A stretch of 8,365 bases of DNA from Smithella sp. D17 (GCA_000753945.1 JQOA01000040.1:1-8365); one strand, 5' to 3'. Shown: positions 1 through 7,070, counted from the stretch's first letter. A program made the numbers and translations. The notes: generated by a model not told the origin, from the letters alone.

Positions 1-757
1 GCTGAATAGTGAACAGGATTCCATGAACGCCATTGTTTCCATACATGCCGGAGCCGGTGGAACAGAAGCTCAGGACTGGTCGGAAATGTTATTGCGAATG
101 TATTTACGCTGGGCTGAAAAAAGGAAATTTGTTACAAAAGTAATAGATTATCTCCCCGGAGATGAAGCCGGCGTTAAAAGTGTGTCGTTTACTTTAGAAG
201 GAGAATATGCTTACGGATATGCCAAAGCGGAAAACGGTATCCACAGACTGGTTCGCATTTCTCCATTTGACGCCGGCGCGCGCCGTCATACATCGTTTGC
301 ATCAGTTTTCGTTTATCCGGAAGTGGATGATGAAATAAAAATCGAAATTAACGAGGACGATTTGCGCATTGATACTTTTCGTGCCGGCGGCAAGGGTGGC
401 CAGCATGTGAATAAAACGGATTCGGCTGTTAGAATTACTCATTTGCCGACGAGGATTGTCGTGCAATGTCAGAACGAGCGCTCCCAGCATCAAAATAAAG
501 CTATGGCCATGAAGTTTTTGAAGTCAAGGCTTTACGAGAAGGAATTGCAGTTAAAGAATGAAAAAATTGATGAAGAAAATAAATTAAAAAAAGATATCGC
601 CTGGGGCAGCCAGATAAGATCCTACATCTTACACCCGTATAAAATGGTTAAAGACCACCGGACAAACCTGGAAAATAACAATGCCAATAAAGTCCTGGAC
701 GGTGATATTGATGAATTTATTCAGGCGTACCTCATGAATGTGACAAATGGCTCTTAA
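1..757 (+). CDS. prfB: Peptide chain release factor 2 (RF2), 5' end cut off by window edge
   Basis: RF2 recognises UGA and UAA stop codons in the ribosomal A site and triggers release of the finished protein. The reading frame is open from base 2, and residues before the first ATG (position 23) still read as RF2, so that ATG is internal and the true start lies left of the window. Counting from that ATG, GAGGTEAQDW is at residues 10-19. The SPF tripeptide that distinguishes RF2 from RF1 (which has PxT) is at 80-82 (bases 260-268). The GGQ peptidyl-tRNA hydrolysis motif is at 125-127 (bases 395-403), within GGKGGQHVNKTDSAVRITH. The C-terminal WGSQIRSY and VLDGDIDEFI segments are also family-typical. 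Roughly the first third is missing, including the place where many prfB genes carry a programmed +1 frameshift, so that cannot be judged here. Identification is secure. Confidence 0.97.
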   Translation, partial: LNSEQDSMNAIVSIHAGAGGTEAQDWSEMLLRMYLRWAEKRKFVTKVIDYLPGDEAGVKSVSFTLEGEYAYGYAKAENGIHRLVRISPFDAGARRHTSFASVFVYPEVDDEIKIEINEDDLRIDTFRAGGKGGQHVNKTDSAVRITHLPTRIVVQCQNERSQHQNKAMAMKFLKSRLYEKELQLKNEKIDEENKLKKDIAWGSQIRSYILHPYKMVKDHRTNLENNNANKVLDGDIDEFIQAYLMNVTNGS

Positions 758-837
758 CTTACTATTTTCACGGGCAGTTAATGGATAAATGAATTATAAC
801 ATGATGGTCTTAAAAGGCCGGTAATCAGCAATTAATT

Positions 838-866
838 TTGGGAAAAAATAAAAACTATGCTATACA
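838..866 (+). promoter_or_regulatory. Possible sigma-70 promoter for the transglycosylase gene
   Basis: TTGGGA at 838-843 and TATACA at 861-866 are separated by exactly 17 nt; each box matches 4 of 6 consensus bases. This would start transcription about 75 nt before the ATG at 948. The 190-nt gap after prfB shows no convincing terminator hairpin, so read-through from prfB is also possible. Based on box matching alone in AT-rich DNA, so weak. Confidence 0.3.
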
Positions 867-947
867 ACAAAAATCTATAGACCTTTATGCGGCCATGAGA
901 AAATATTTTTCTGCCGCATGTTTTGACAAAACGAAGGAGTTGTTTAA

Positions 948-2963
948 ATGACGAAAATTAAAAGCGAATGTGTTGCTTATACTATTGTGTTTAGTTTTAT
1001 TTTTACTCTTTTGCCTGGTTGTGCTCAAAATGTAGCTGTTCGAAGGCAGGTTAATGTTGCCAAAACTCAAACTGCAGCTGTTCAAAAACCTGTTACTATT
1101 ACCGGAGATCAAAATGTAAATGTCCAAAAACCTTTGGTTATTACCAATTTTGAGATTACGAAACAAACAATAAAAAAAGAAGATCCCCCGGTAAAAGAAG
1201 AAACTGAATCAGCCGGTCAGGAAGAAGATAATAATTTTTTGAGTTTCAATTCAAACGGTAGTTCGACAAAACAAAAGCCAAGCAACGAAGATAAACAGGA
1301 TATGATGGAAAATGCCCTGGAATTACTGGAAGAGGCCGATAAGTTATGGGAGAAGGGAGATATAGAAGAAACATTAGATACTCTTGATGAAGCTTATTCT
1401 TTAATACTTGATGCCAATGGTGATGCGTCAATTGCTCAGGAAAAAGATGATTTGCGTCTTTTAATTTCTCAGCGCATCCTGGCTATTTATTCTTCCAGGA
1501 AGACTGTTCTTAACGGTAAGAATAGTGAAATACCATTAACAATGAATTCTGATGTGCAAAAGGAAATCAGTTCTTTTCAGGGTATAGAACGCGATAATTT
1601 TATTGCCGCTTATGAGCGTTCCGGTATGTATCGCTCTACAATATTGAAAGAGCTTAAAAAAGCTGGAATTCCCGAAGAGTTTTTATGGCTTCCACTTGTC
1701 GAAAGTTTGTTTAAAATCAAGGCATATTCGAGTGCGCGCGCGCTTGGTTTGTGGCAATTTATTCCTTCAACAGGCTATAAATTCGGCCTCAGCCGCGATG
1801 AGTGGGTTGACGAACGCATGGATGTGCAAAAATCCACCAGGGCTGCTATCGCTTATTTAAAAGAATTACATAATATGTTTGGTGATTGGCTTACGGCTCT
1901 TGCTGCTTATAATTGCGGTGAAGGAAGAGTTCTCAGGGTTATATCCAGACAGAACATAAATTACCTGGACAGTTTCTGGGATTTGTACAGACAATTGCCC
2001 AATGAAACGGCTCGTTATGTTCCGAGATTTCTCGCGACGCTTCATATCGTAAAAAATCCACAAAAATACGGATTCGATTTACGCGATGTGGGTAAACCGA
2101 TTGCCTTTGAGACTTGCAAAGTAAACAAAATCATGAATTTTAAAGATATTGCAGAAAAAATCGAAGTATCGGAGGAAGTGTTAAATTTGCTTAATCCGGA
2201 GTTGAGGCATAAGATGACGCCGGACCGGGAATATAATTTAAGAATTCCTGAAGAATCTTTAAATAAATTTAATTTAGTTTACAATGATATTCCACAGGCA
2301 GAAAAGTCACGTTTTGTTTTTGCTGAGACTCAGACTCGTCATGGTAGTAAGGAGTTTATAAAATATCGTGTGAGAAGAGGTGACACTGTATATTCGATTG
2401 CCAAAAAATATCATGTCTCTGTCTCCAGTATTCGATCATATAATAGATTAAGTTCTAAGAAGAAATTGGTTCAGGGAAGAAGACTTACAATTCCAGTGAA
2501 AACAGGGAAAAATTATGCGGAAAAATTCAATTCCAAAAAGAAAGATAAAGGGGAAAAAGTTGCCTCTTCGGGGCGATATAAGGTAAAAAAAGGGGAGACC
2601 CTGTCGATGATTTCTCGCCGTTTTTCGGTTTCATCGGCTCAAATAAAAGAATTAAACAACTTAGGAACGGATAAAATAAACGCAGGACAAACATTAAAAC
2701 TTCCCTCCAATAAATCCGATGCGGATATAGAAGAAAACGATCAAGATGTTAAAAAATCGGTAAAGAAAACCAAAGGAAATAAAACGGAATTATCATTAAA
2801 TGATTCCGAACAATCAGAAACGAATAAATATGTTGTTGAAAAAAATGATAGTTTGCACAGCATTGCGAAAAGAAATAATGTCAATGTGGCCAGGCTAATG
2901 AAGTTAAATAAAATATCCCTTGATGATAAATTAGTTCCGGGACAAGTATTGATAGTTAAATAA
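948..2963 (+). CDS. mltD: MltD-like membrane-bound lytic murein transglycosylase with LysM repeats (lipoprotein)
   Basis: Predicted to cleave the MurNAc-GlcNAc bond of peptidoglycan, forming 1,6-anhydro-MurNAc ends, at the outer membrane's inner face. The 671-residue protein opens with a hydrophobic signal (about 9-22) and a lipobox LPGC with the lipidated Cys at 25. Residues about 28-110 are low-complexity and probably a linker. Residues about 117-185 are helical and TPR-like (ENALELLEEADKLWEKGD). The SLT/MltD catalytic domain spans about 210-375: LPLVES with catalytic Glu252, GLWQFIPST at 267-275, AAYNCGEGRV at 319-328, and YVPRFLA. A degenerate LysM-like stretch lies at about 386-436, then three clear LysM repeats at about 471-517, 543-587 and 626-671, for glycan binding. 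AAGGAG at 934-939, 8 nt before the ATG, supports the start. It is longer than E. coli MltD (about 450 aa, two LysM) because of the N-terminal insert and extra LysM. Domain calls are firm; the symbol is by analogy. Confidence 0.9.
   Translation: MTKIKSECVAYTIVFSFIFTLLPGCAQNVAVRRQVNVAKTQTAAVQKPVTITGDQNVNVQKPLVITNFEITKQTIKKEDPPVKEETESAGQEEDNNFLSFNSNGSSTKQKPSNEDKQDMMENALELLEEADKLWEKGDIEETLDTLDEAYSLILDANGDASIAQEKDDLRLLISQRILAIYSSRKTVLNGKNSEIPLTMNSDVQKEISSFQGIERDNFIAAYERSGMYRSTILKELKKAGIPEEFLWLPLVESLFKIKAYSSARALGLWQFIPSTGYKFGLSRDEWVDERMDVQKSTRAAIAYLKELHNMFGDWLTALAAYNCGEGRVLRVISRQNINYLDSFWDLYRQLPNETARYVPRFLATLHIVKNPQKYGFDLRDVGKPIAFETCKVNKIMNFKDIAEKIEVSEEVLNLLNPELRHKMTPDREYNLRIPEESLNKFNLVYNDIPQAEKSRFVFAETQTRHGSKEFIKYRVRRGDTVYSIAKKYHVSVSSIRSYNRLSSKKKLVQGRRLTIPVKTGKNYAEKFNSKKKDKGEKVASSGRYKVKKGETLSMISRRFSVSSAQIKELNNLGTDKINAGQTLKLPSNKSDADIEENDQDVKKSVKKTKGNKTELSLNDSEQSETNKYVVEKNDSLHSIAKRNNVNVARLMKLNKISLDDKLVPGQVLIVK
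1080..1145 (+). repeat. Short imperfect tandem repeat inside the transglycosylase linker
   Basis: Two 24-base units, 1080-1103 and 1122-1145, match at 19 of 24 positions and encode VQKPVTIT and VQKPLVIT (residues 45-52 and 59-66), 18 nt apart. They sit just after the lipidated Cys25 in the low-complexity spacer. The likely role is only a flexible tether between the lipid anchor and the folded domains. Small, but visible in both DNA and protein. Confidence 0.5.
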
Positions 2964-3019
2964 TATTAAAGAAAACAACAGTTTGTGGCTCATAATATTA
3001 GGCAAATAATTTAATTTAC

Positions 3020-3048
3020 TTGACAAAAAAATAAAAGTTTGTTAGTTA
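3020..3048 (+). promoter_or_regulatory. Putative promoter of the panC leader transcript
   Basis: A perfect -35 hexamer TTGACA lies at 3020-3025. The best-spaced -10 (17 nt) is TAGTTA at 3043-3048, a poor match, but it is preceded by TG at 3040-3041 in extended -10 position. Transcription would then start at about 3055, exactly at the base of the hairpin described next, which supports the placement. No terminator for the upstream transglycosylase gene is visible in 2964-3019 (only AT-rich sequence with two copies of TAATATTA), so upstream transcripts may also enter this leader. Confidence 0.5.
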
Positions 3049-3054
3049 TTCGTA

Positions 3055-3084
3055 TTCGCTTGGATCCGCAAGGACTGAGACGAG
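3055..3084 (+). ncRNA. Candidate pan-motif RNA: hairpin with two bulged adenosines before panC
   Basis: Pairing by eye gives one hairpin. U3055-C3057-G3058 side pairs with C3081-G3084; A3080 bulges; 3059-3063 pair with 3075-3079 (two G-U); A3064 bulges; 3065-3067 pair with 3072-3074; the loop is GCAA (3068-3071), a GNRA tetraloop. The pan motif is a known candidate regulatory RNA described as one or two stem-loops with two conserved bulged As, found before panB/panC genes in Firmicutes, Chloroflexi and deltaproteobacteria. The position before panC and the two bulges fit. I recalled the family description rather than matching its covariance model, and only one hairpin is visible. The ligand of this class is, to my knowledge, not established. 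Confidence 0.65.
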
Positions 3085-3122
3085 AGGGAAATTTCAAAAA
3101 AATTACCAAGCCTTTCGTCTCA
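3076..3122 (+). promoter_or_regulatory. Antiterminator helix of the panC leader
   Basis: Bases 3077-3087 (GAGACGAGAGG) pair with 3111-3121 (CCTTTCGTCTC) over 11 positions with one G-U wobble; U3076-A3122 adds a twelfth pair. The left strand overlaps the 3' side of the bulged-A hairpin (3076-3084), and the right strand is the 5' arm of the terminator. The helix is therefore mutually exclusive with both. This three-way competition is the standard layout of a transcription-attenuation riboswitch: hairpin folded, antiterminator lost, terminator formed. The pairing is visible; the regulatory logic is inferred. Confidence 0.7.
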
Positions 3123-3140
3123 AGACGAAAGGCTTTTTTT
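3108..3140 (+). terminator. Strong intrinsic terminator ending just before panC (attenuator)
   Basis: AGCCTTTCGTC (3109-3119) and GACGAAAGGCT (3124-3134) form a perfect 11-bp stem with a TCAA loop; A3108-U3135 can add a pair. It runs into T3134-T3140. The U-tract ends 6 nt before the panC ATG, so it lies inside the panC leader. It could instead only end the upstream transglycosylase transcript, but the complementary antiterminator and the panC-proximal position favour attenuation. The 3' arm holds AAAGG (3128-3132), the only ribosome-binding-like sequence near panC, so the stem could also hide it. Confidence 0.88.
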
Positions 3141-3146
3141 ATACAA

Positions 3147-4004
3147 ATGAAAGTTATTGAATCGGCAAAGAAAATGCAGTCTTATTCCGAAAGTCTCAGG
3201 AGGCAGGGGAAGAAGATTGCGTTTGTTCCGACCATGGGATATTTTCACGATGGCCATCTCTGTCTTATGAAAGAAGCAAAAAAGATGGCCGATTGTGTTG
3301 TTGTGAGCATTTATGTAAATCCCACACAATTCGGTCCCAAAGAAGATTTATCCAAATATCCACGTGATTTTGATCGTGATTTAAGAATGGCTGAAAGTGT
3401 GAATGTCGATGTCATTTTTTATCCTTCCAATAAAGAAATGTATCCTGCCGGTTACCAGAGTTATGTTGATGTGGAAAAGGTAACTCAAAATTTATGCGGC
3501 ATATCACGTCCAGGTCATTTTCGCGGAGTAACCACGGTTTGCAATAAGTTGTTCAATATTGTTAAACCACATATTGCAGTTTTCGGTAAAAAAGACTTTC
3601 AACAATTTATATCCATAAAAAGAATGGTTGATGATCTCAACATGGATCTTCAAATAATAGGATTGCCTACAGTACGTGAGGCAGATGGGCTGGCGATGAG
3701 TTCACGTAATAAATACCTCCAGAAAAACGAAAGACCGTCAGCTCTAACTTTATTCAAATCTCTGAAATTAGCTCAGAAACTTTATTCCGGTGGAGAAAGA
3801 AAATCAGCAGTAATTATAAGCAAAGTAGAAAAATTGATTAAAAGGGCGCCATACACAGAAATTGATTATATTAAGATATGCAGTACAAAAACGCTAAAAG
3901 ATGTCAATGAAGTTAAGGGTCAGTCGGTTATAGCACTGGCTGTAAAGGTAGGCACGACCAGACTTATTGATAATCATGTCTTTGGCGATAAGCTGAATGT
4001 ATAA
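3147..4004 (+). CDS. panC: Pantothenate synthetase (pantoate--beta-alanine ligase)
   Basis: Cytosolic enzyme joining pantoate and beta-alanine with ATP, via pantoyl-adenylate, to give pantothenate (vitamin B5, coenzyme A precursor). The 285-residue protein is normal length. Visible motifs are PTMG (28-31) and the HIGH-like HDGH (34-37), VVSIYVNPTQF (52-62), RPGHFRGV (121-128), FGKKDFQQ (146-153) and the KMSKS-like MSSRN (184-188), all placed as in E. coli PanC. The ATG at 3147 aligns with the family N-terminus. The frame stays open upstream to a TTG at 3039, but those 36 extra codons are the translated leader RNA and terminator and match nothing in PanC. There is no good Shine-Dalgarno; AAAGG at 3128-3132 is 14 nt away, inside the terminator stem. 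panD follows 28 nt later, probably in the same transcript. Expression is likely controlled by the leader. Confidence 0.96.
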   Translation: MKVIESAKKMQSYSESLRRQGKKIAFVPTMGYFHDGHLCLMKEAKKMADCVVVSIYVNPTQFGPKEDLSKYPRDFDRDLRMAESVNVDVIFYPSNKEMYPAGYQSYVDVEKVTQNLCGISRPGHFRGVTTVCNKLFNIVKPHIAVFGKKDFQQFISIKRMVDDLNMDLQIIGLPTVREADGLAMSSRNKYLQKNERPSALTLFKSLKLAQKLYSGGERKSAVIISKVEKLIKRAPYTEIDYIKICSTKTLKDVNEVKGQSVIALAVKVGTTRLIDNHVFGDKLNV

Positions 4005-4032
4005 TCTTTATCCCTAAGGAGAAATGAAAACT

Positions 4033-4392
4033 ATGCAAAGATTCATGTTGAAATCGAAAATCCATCGCGCAACTGTAACAGATGCCGATTTACATTATGA
4101 AGGCAGTATTTCCATTGATGAAAATCTCATGGAAAAAGCATCAATATTGCCTTATGAAAAAGTTGAGATATACGATGTTGACAACGGCGAGAGATTTTCG
4201 ACTTATGCCATTAAAGGTAAGCGTAATTCCGGAACCATTTGCCTCAATGGTGCGGCCGCCCGCAAAGTGGCTAAAGGGGATTTGATTATCATTGCCTGTT
4301 ATGTGATTGCCGACGATAAAGAAGCGCAAAAGTGGGAGCCCAAATGCGTATTCGTCGATAATAAAAATAGAATAAAAAAACACCATAAGTAA
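4033..4392 (+). CDS. panD: Aspartate 1-decarboxylase (pyruvoyl-dependent) proenzyme
   Basis: Decarboxylates L-aspartate to beta-alanine, the second substrate of PanC. The proenzyme cuts itself at Gly24-Ser25 to make a beta chain and an alpha chain whose N-terminal serine becomes the pyruvoyl cofactor. From the ATG at 4033 the protein has 119 residues, and every key residue falls on the E. coli number: Lys9, Gly24-Ser25 in HYEGS, Arg54, Thr57, Tyr58 (RFSTYAI) and Asn72 (LNGAAA). An ATG at 4024 would add three residues (MKT), but AAGGAG at 4016-4021 is then only 2 nt away, against 11 nt for 4033. With the residue numbering this favours 4033, though 4024 is not excluded. It is co-directional with and directly behind panC, so likely under the same leader control. 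The C-terminus is basic (KKHHK) and a little shorter than in E. coli. Confidence 0.96.
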   Translation: MQRFMLKSKIHRATVTDADLHYEGSISIDENLMEKASILPYEKVEIYDVDNGERFSTYAIKGKRNSGTICLNGAAARKVAKGDLIIIACYVIADDKEAQKWEPKCVFVDNKNRIKKHHK

Positions 4393-4426
4393 TTAACAAT
4401 ATTGAAAATAAATTGATAATCAGATA

Positions 4427-4458
4427 AGCCTATAGTGACCTTTAGGTTATTCGTTTTC
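4427..4458 (+). terminator. Weak hairpin after panD, possible terminator
   Basis: AGCCTA (4427-4432) can pair with TAGGTT (4443-4448, one G-U) around a 10-nt loop, followed by ATTCGTTTT. It lies 35 nt after the panD stop. The stem is short and the T-run interrupted, so it may not terminate at all. The rest of the 159-nt gap before ahcY shows nothing else convincing. Confidence 0.25.
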
Positions 4459-4551
4459 AGAATTGGAGTTTCACAATAAAAATGTTAGACTCATACAGTC
4501 AGATGTGTTAACTACGCTGCGATCTAAATGCAAAATTAATCAGGAGGATAC

Positions 4552-5976
4552 ATGGCTTTTTTAGAAATTAATCCGGCTTTAAAATATAAAGTAGCAGATA
4601 TTTCATTGGCTTCGTGGGGACGCAAGGAAATACAATTGGCGGAAAACGAAATGCCAGGTCTTATGGCTGTTCGCAAAAAATACGGACAAAAGAAGCCTTT
4701 AAAGGGACTGCAGATTATGGGCAGTCTGCATATGACCATCCAGACGGCAATGCTTATTGAAACACTCAAGGTGTTAGGAGCTGATATTCGCTGGGCATCC
4801 TGCAATATATTTTCCACTCAGGACCATGCGGCGGCGGCAATCGCCAGGAATGGTTCGGCGGCGGTTTTCGCGTGGAAGGGGGAATCACTGGAAGAATACT
4901 GGTGGTGCACGGAACAGGCTCTGATCTGGCCGGACGGTTCAGGTCCCGATTTAATTGTTGATGACGGAGGCGACGCGACGCTGTTTATTCATCAGGGAGT
5001 CAAGATAGAAAAGAATCCCCAACTGCTGAAGAAAAAAATAGACAATAAAGAATTTAAAATAATTATTGACCGTCTGGCAAGATCGGTAAAACGTGATTCC
5101 GGCAGATGGCAGAAGATAGCATCGAAAATCAAAGGCGTTTCCGAAGAAACAACCACGGGTGTACATCGCTTATACCAGATGCAGGCGGCGGGAGAGCTTT
5201 TGTTTCCGGCAATTAACGTCAACGATTCGGTTACCAAATCAAAATTTGATAATCTTTACGGATGCCGCGAGTCGTTGGCTGATGGAATCAAGAGAGCGAC
5301 CGATATTATGATGTCCGGGAAAATAGTTGTTGTTTGCGGCTATGGAGATGTTGGTAAAGGTTGCGCCCAATCCATGAGAGGTTTCGGAGCGCGTGTGATT
5401 ATTACTGAAATTGATCCCATCTGCGCCCTGCAGGCCGCGATGGAAGGTTATGAAGTGAGAACCATGGAAGAAGTGGCTCACACCGGCGATATTTTTGTTA
5501 CGGCAACCGGTTGTTGCGACGTGATCACCGGCCAGCATATGGAGAAAATGAAAAATGAAGCCATAGTTTGCAATATCGGTCATTTCGACAGTGAAATAGA
5601 TATGCACTATCTGGAGACAAGTAAAGTTTGCAAAAAAGAAAACATCAAGCCGCAGGTTGATAAATGGAAACTCAAATCAGGACGTTCGATAATAGTTCTG
5701 GCTGAGGGCCGTCTGGTTAATCTGGGTTGCGCCACCGGCCATCCCAGCTTTGTAATGAGTAATAGCTTTACCAATCAATGTCTGGCTCAAATAGAATTGG
5801 CCACTAAAAAACATAAGATAGGCGTTTTCACGCTTCCCAAAATACTTGATGAAGAGGTCGCGCGCCTGCATTTGGAGAGACTCGATGCTAAATTAACCAG
5901 ACTGACGAAAAAACAAGCAAGTTATCTGGGTATATCAGAGGAAGGGCCATTTAAGCAGAACCACTACAGATACTAG
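4552..5976 (+). CDS. ahcY: Adenosylhomocysteinase (S-adenosyl-L-homocysteine hydrolase)
   Basis: NAD-dependent cytosolic enzyme that splits S-adenosylhomocysteine into adenosine and homocysteine, removing the inhibitory product of SAM-dependent methylation. The 474-residue protein is full length, of the longer bacterial form with an insert at about residues 150-190. Visible: GSLHMTIQTA with His60, DDGGD (137-141), EETTTGVHRLYQM (198-210), SVTKSKFDN with Lys229 and Asp233 (equivalents of human Lys186/Asp190), the NAD-binding GYGDVGKG (263-270), NIGHFDSEID with His344, GRLVNLGCATGHPSFVMS, and the family's typical C-terminal end HYRY. AGGAGG at 4542-4547, 4 nt before the ATG, is a strong ribosome binding site. 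It is transcribed in the same direction as panCD after a 159-nt gap, so probably has its own promoter; no metH, metK or metF neighbour is in view. It converges with lptG, with 14 nt between the stop codons. Confidence 0.97.
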   Translation: MAFLEINPALKYKVADISLASWGRKEIQLAENEMPGLMAVRKKYGQKKPLKGLQIMGSLHMTIQTAMLIETLKVLGADIRWASCNIFSTQDHAAAAIARNGSAAVFAWKGESLEEYWWCTEQALIWPDGSGPDLIVDDGGDATLFIHQGVKIEKNPQLLKKKIDNKEFKIIIDRLARSVKRDSGRWQKIASKIKGVSEETTTGVHRLYQMQAAGELLFPAINVNDSVTKSKFDNLYGCRESLADGIKRATDIMMSGKIVVVCGYGDVGKGCAQSMRGFGARVIITEIDPICALQAAMEGYEVRTMEEVAHTGDIFVTATGCCDVITGQHMEKMKNEAIVCNIGHFDSEIDMHYLETSKVCKKENIKPQVDKWKLKSGRSIIVLAEGRLVNLGCATGHPSFVMSNSFTNQCLAQIELATKKHKIGVFTLPKILDEEVARLHLERLDAKLTRLTKKQASYLGISEEGPFKQNHYRY

Positions 5977-5990
5977 TGCTGGCGTAAGTT

Positions 5991-7070
5991 TTAAGTGTGG
6001 ACTTTATAAAAAAGAACGGCAGCAGCGGCGCCAAATAATATATTTGCTCCCCAGGCGGCAAGAAATACCGGTAGTACTTCCGAACGCCCTAAGGACATGC
6101 TGAACGCATGGACTATCCAATAGGAAAATCCTATAAAAATGCCTATTCCGGCGCTTTGCATTACTCCACCGCTTCTTTCCGAGCGCACAGAAAAAGGAAC
6201 AGCGATAAAAATCATAATCAATGTCACCAGAGGAAAAGCAATCTTTCCCTGCAGTTCAACAAGATATTTAGTTACGTCGAATCCTTCAGATTGTATCTTT
6301 TTAACGTATTTTCTTAATTCAAAGTAGCCCATTTTTTCCGCGTCTTTTTGCATTACTTTAAAATCGTTTGGTTGTTCGGGGATAGCAATTACTTTTTCTT
6401 TAGACCTTTCCAAAATCGGATTATTCGCAGCATCAAAACGTGTAATAAGTAAATTATGGAAGATCCATTTGTCATTTTTCCATTCAGCTCTTTTGGCATC
6501 AATGCGACTCATCAAAGTGAAATCGGGATTTAAATAATTGATGGTTACGCCTCGTAGAATATTTTTGTCTACGTCGAACATTTTAAAATTATAAATCGCG
6601 TTTTCACCGTGATACCAGATTTCATTTTGTTTGAAAAATCCCAGTGTTTTTTGTTTTTGCACATCAACTTTGATTACACGTTCGGTTTTTTGAATTGATG
6701 CCGGAGTTATCATTTCGTTGAAATAGAACAAAAATACAGCAGCAATAGCCGCGAAAATTATAACGGGAAGAGAAATCCGGTAAATATTTATTCCGTTGGC
6801 TTTCATTGCTGTAATTTCGTGGAATTTTGAAAGAGAGCCGAAAGTCATTAATGTTGTCAGAAGAATCGCCGGCGGCAGAACATAGGATATGATCATCGGA
6901 ATCGAAAAAATAAAATAAGATATAATCTGATAGACAGAAGCACTGTTGCTCAGAAACATTCTTATTTTTTCAAAAAAATCGACAATTAAGAAGAGCGCAA
7001 TGAAAGAAAGGAGCGTGATAATGAAAAATCTTGAAAATTCTTTTAATATGTATTTGTCTAAAATTCTCAA
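5991..7070 (-). CDS. lptG: LPS export ABC transporter permease LptG
   Basis: Inner-membrane permease that with LptF and the ATPase LptB2 extracts lipopolysaccharide and passes it to LptC. From the proposed TTG start (7070-7068) it has 359 residues, the usual LptG length, beginning MRILDKYILKEF. Membrane segments lie at about 14-33, 51-75, 99-118, 277-295, 306-323 and 333-353. The LptB-contacting coupling helix SKFHEITAMKANGI is at 81-94. Residues about 120-260 form the periplasmic jellyroll domain. An upstream ATG at 7205 would add 45 residues overlapping the lptF end that do not resemble LptG. By contrast GAGG (bases 7082-7079) sits 8 nt before the TTG and overlaps the lptF stop codon, suggesting translational coupling. 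LptF and LptG are homologous; the call as G rests on gene order and the shorter coupling region, so the names could be swapped, but the family is secure. Confidence 0.88.
   Translation of the reverse strand: MRILDKYILKEFSRFFIITLLSFIALFLIVDFFEKIRMFLSNSASVYQIISYFIFSIPMIISYVLPPAILLTTLMTFGSLSKFHEITAMKANGINIYRISLPVIIFAAIAAVFLFYFNEMITPASIQKTERVIKVDVQKQKTLGFFKQNEIWYHGENAIYNFKMFDVDKNILRGVTINYLNPDFTLMSRIDAKRAEWKNDKWIFHNLLITRFDAANNPILERSKEKVIAIPEQPNDFKVMQKDAEKMGYFELRKYVKKIQSEGFDVTKYLVELQGKIAFPLVTLIMIFIAVPFSVRSERSGGVMQSAGIGIFIGFSYWIVHAFSMSLGRSEVLPVFLAAWGANILFGAAAAVLFYKVHT

Noticed and set aside
758..837. Gap after prfB searched for a terminator or small RNA
   Set aside because: Only imperfect short complementarities around 807-820 and no T-run; nothing that can be called.
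923..928. Perfect TTGACA just before the transglycosylase gene
   Set aside because: It lies only about 20 nt before the ATG and next to the ribosome site; a -10 at proper spacing would fall on the start codon, so it cannot drive this gene.
885..1166. Minus-strand 93-codon open frame
   Set aside because: Antisense to the lipoprotein signal region, no recognisable protein features and no ribosome site; a shadow of the plus-strand gene.
2964..3010. Two copies of the palindrome TAATATTA after the transglycosylase gene
   Set aside because: Very AT-rich 8-mers in AT-rich DNA, weak as a hairpin and with no T-run; not supported as a terminator or operator.
5239..5607. Minus-strand 122-codon open frame opposite ahcY
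   Set aside because: Histidine- and asparagine-rich translation typical of antisense reading of a conserved enzyme gene; no ribosome site or motif.
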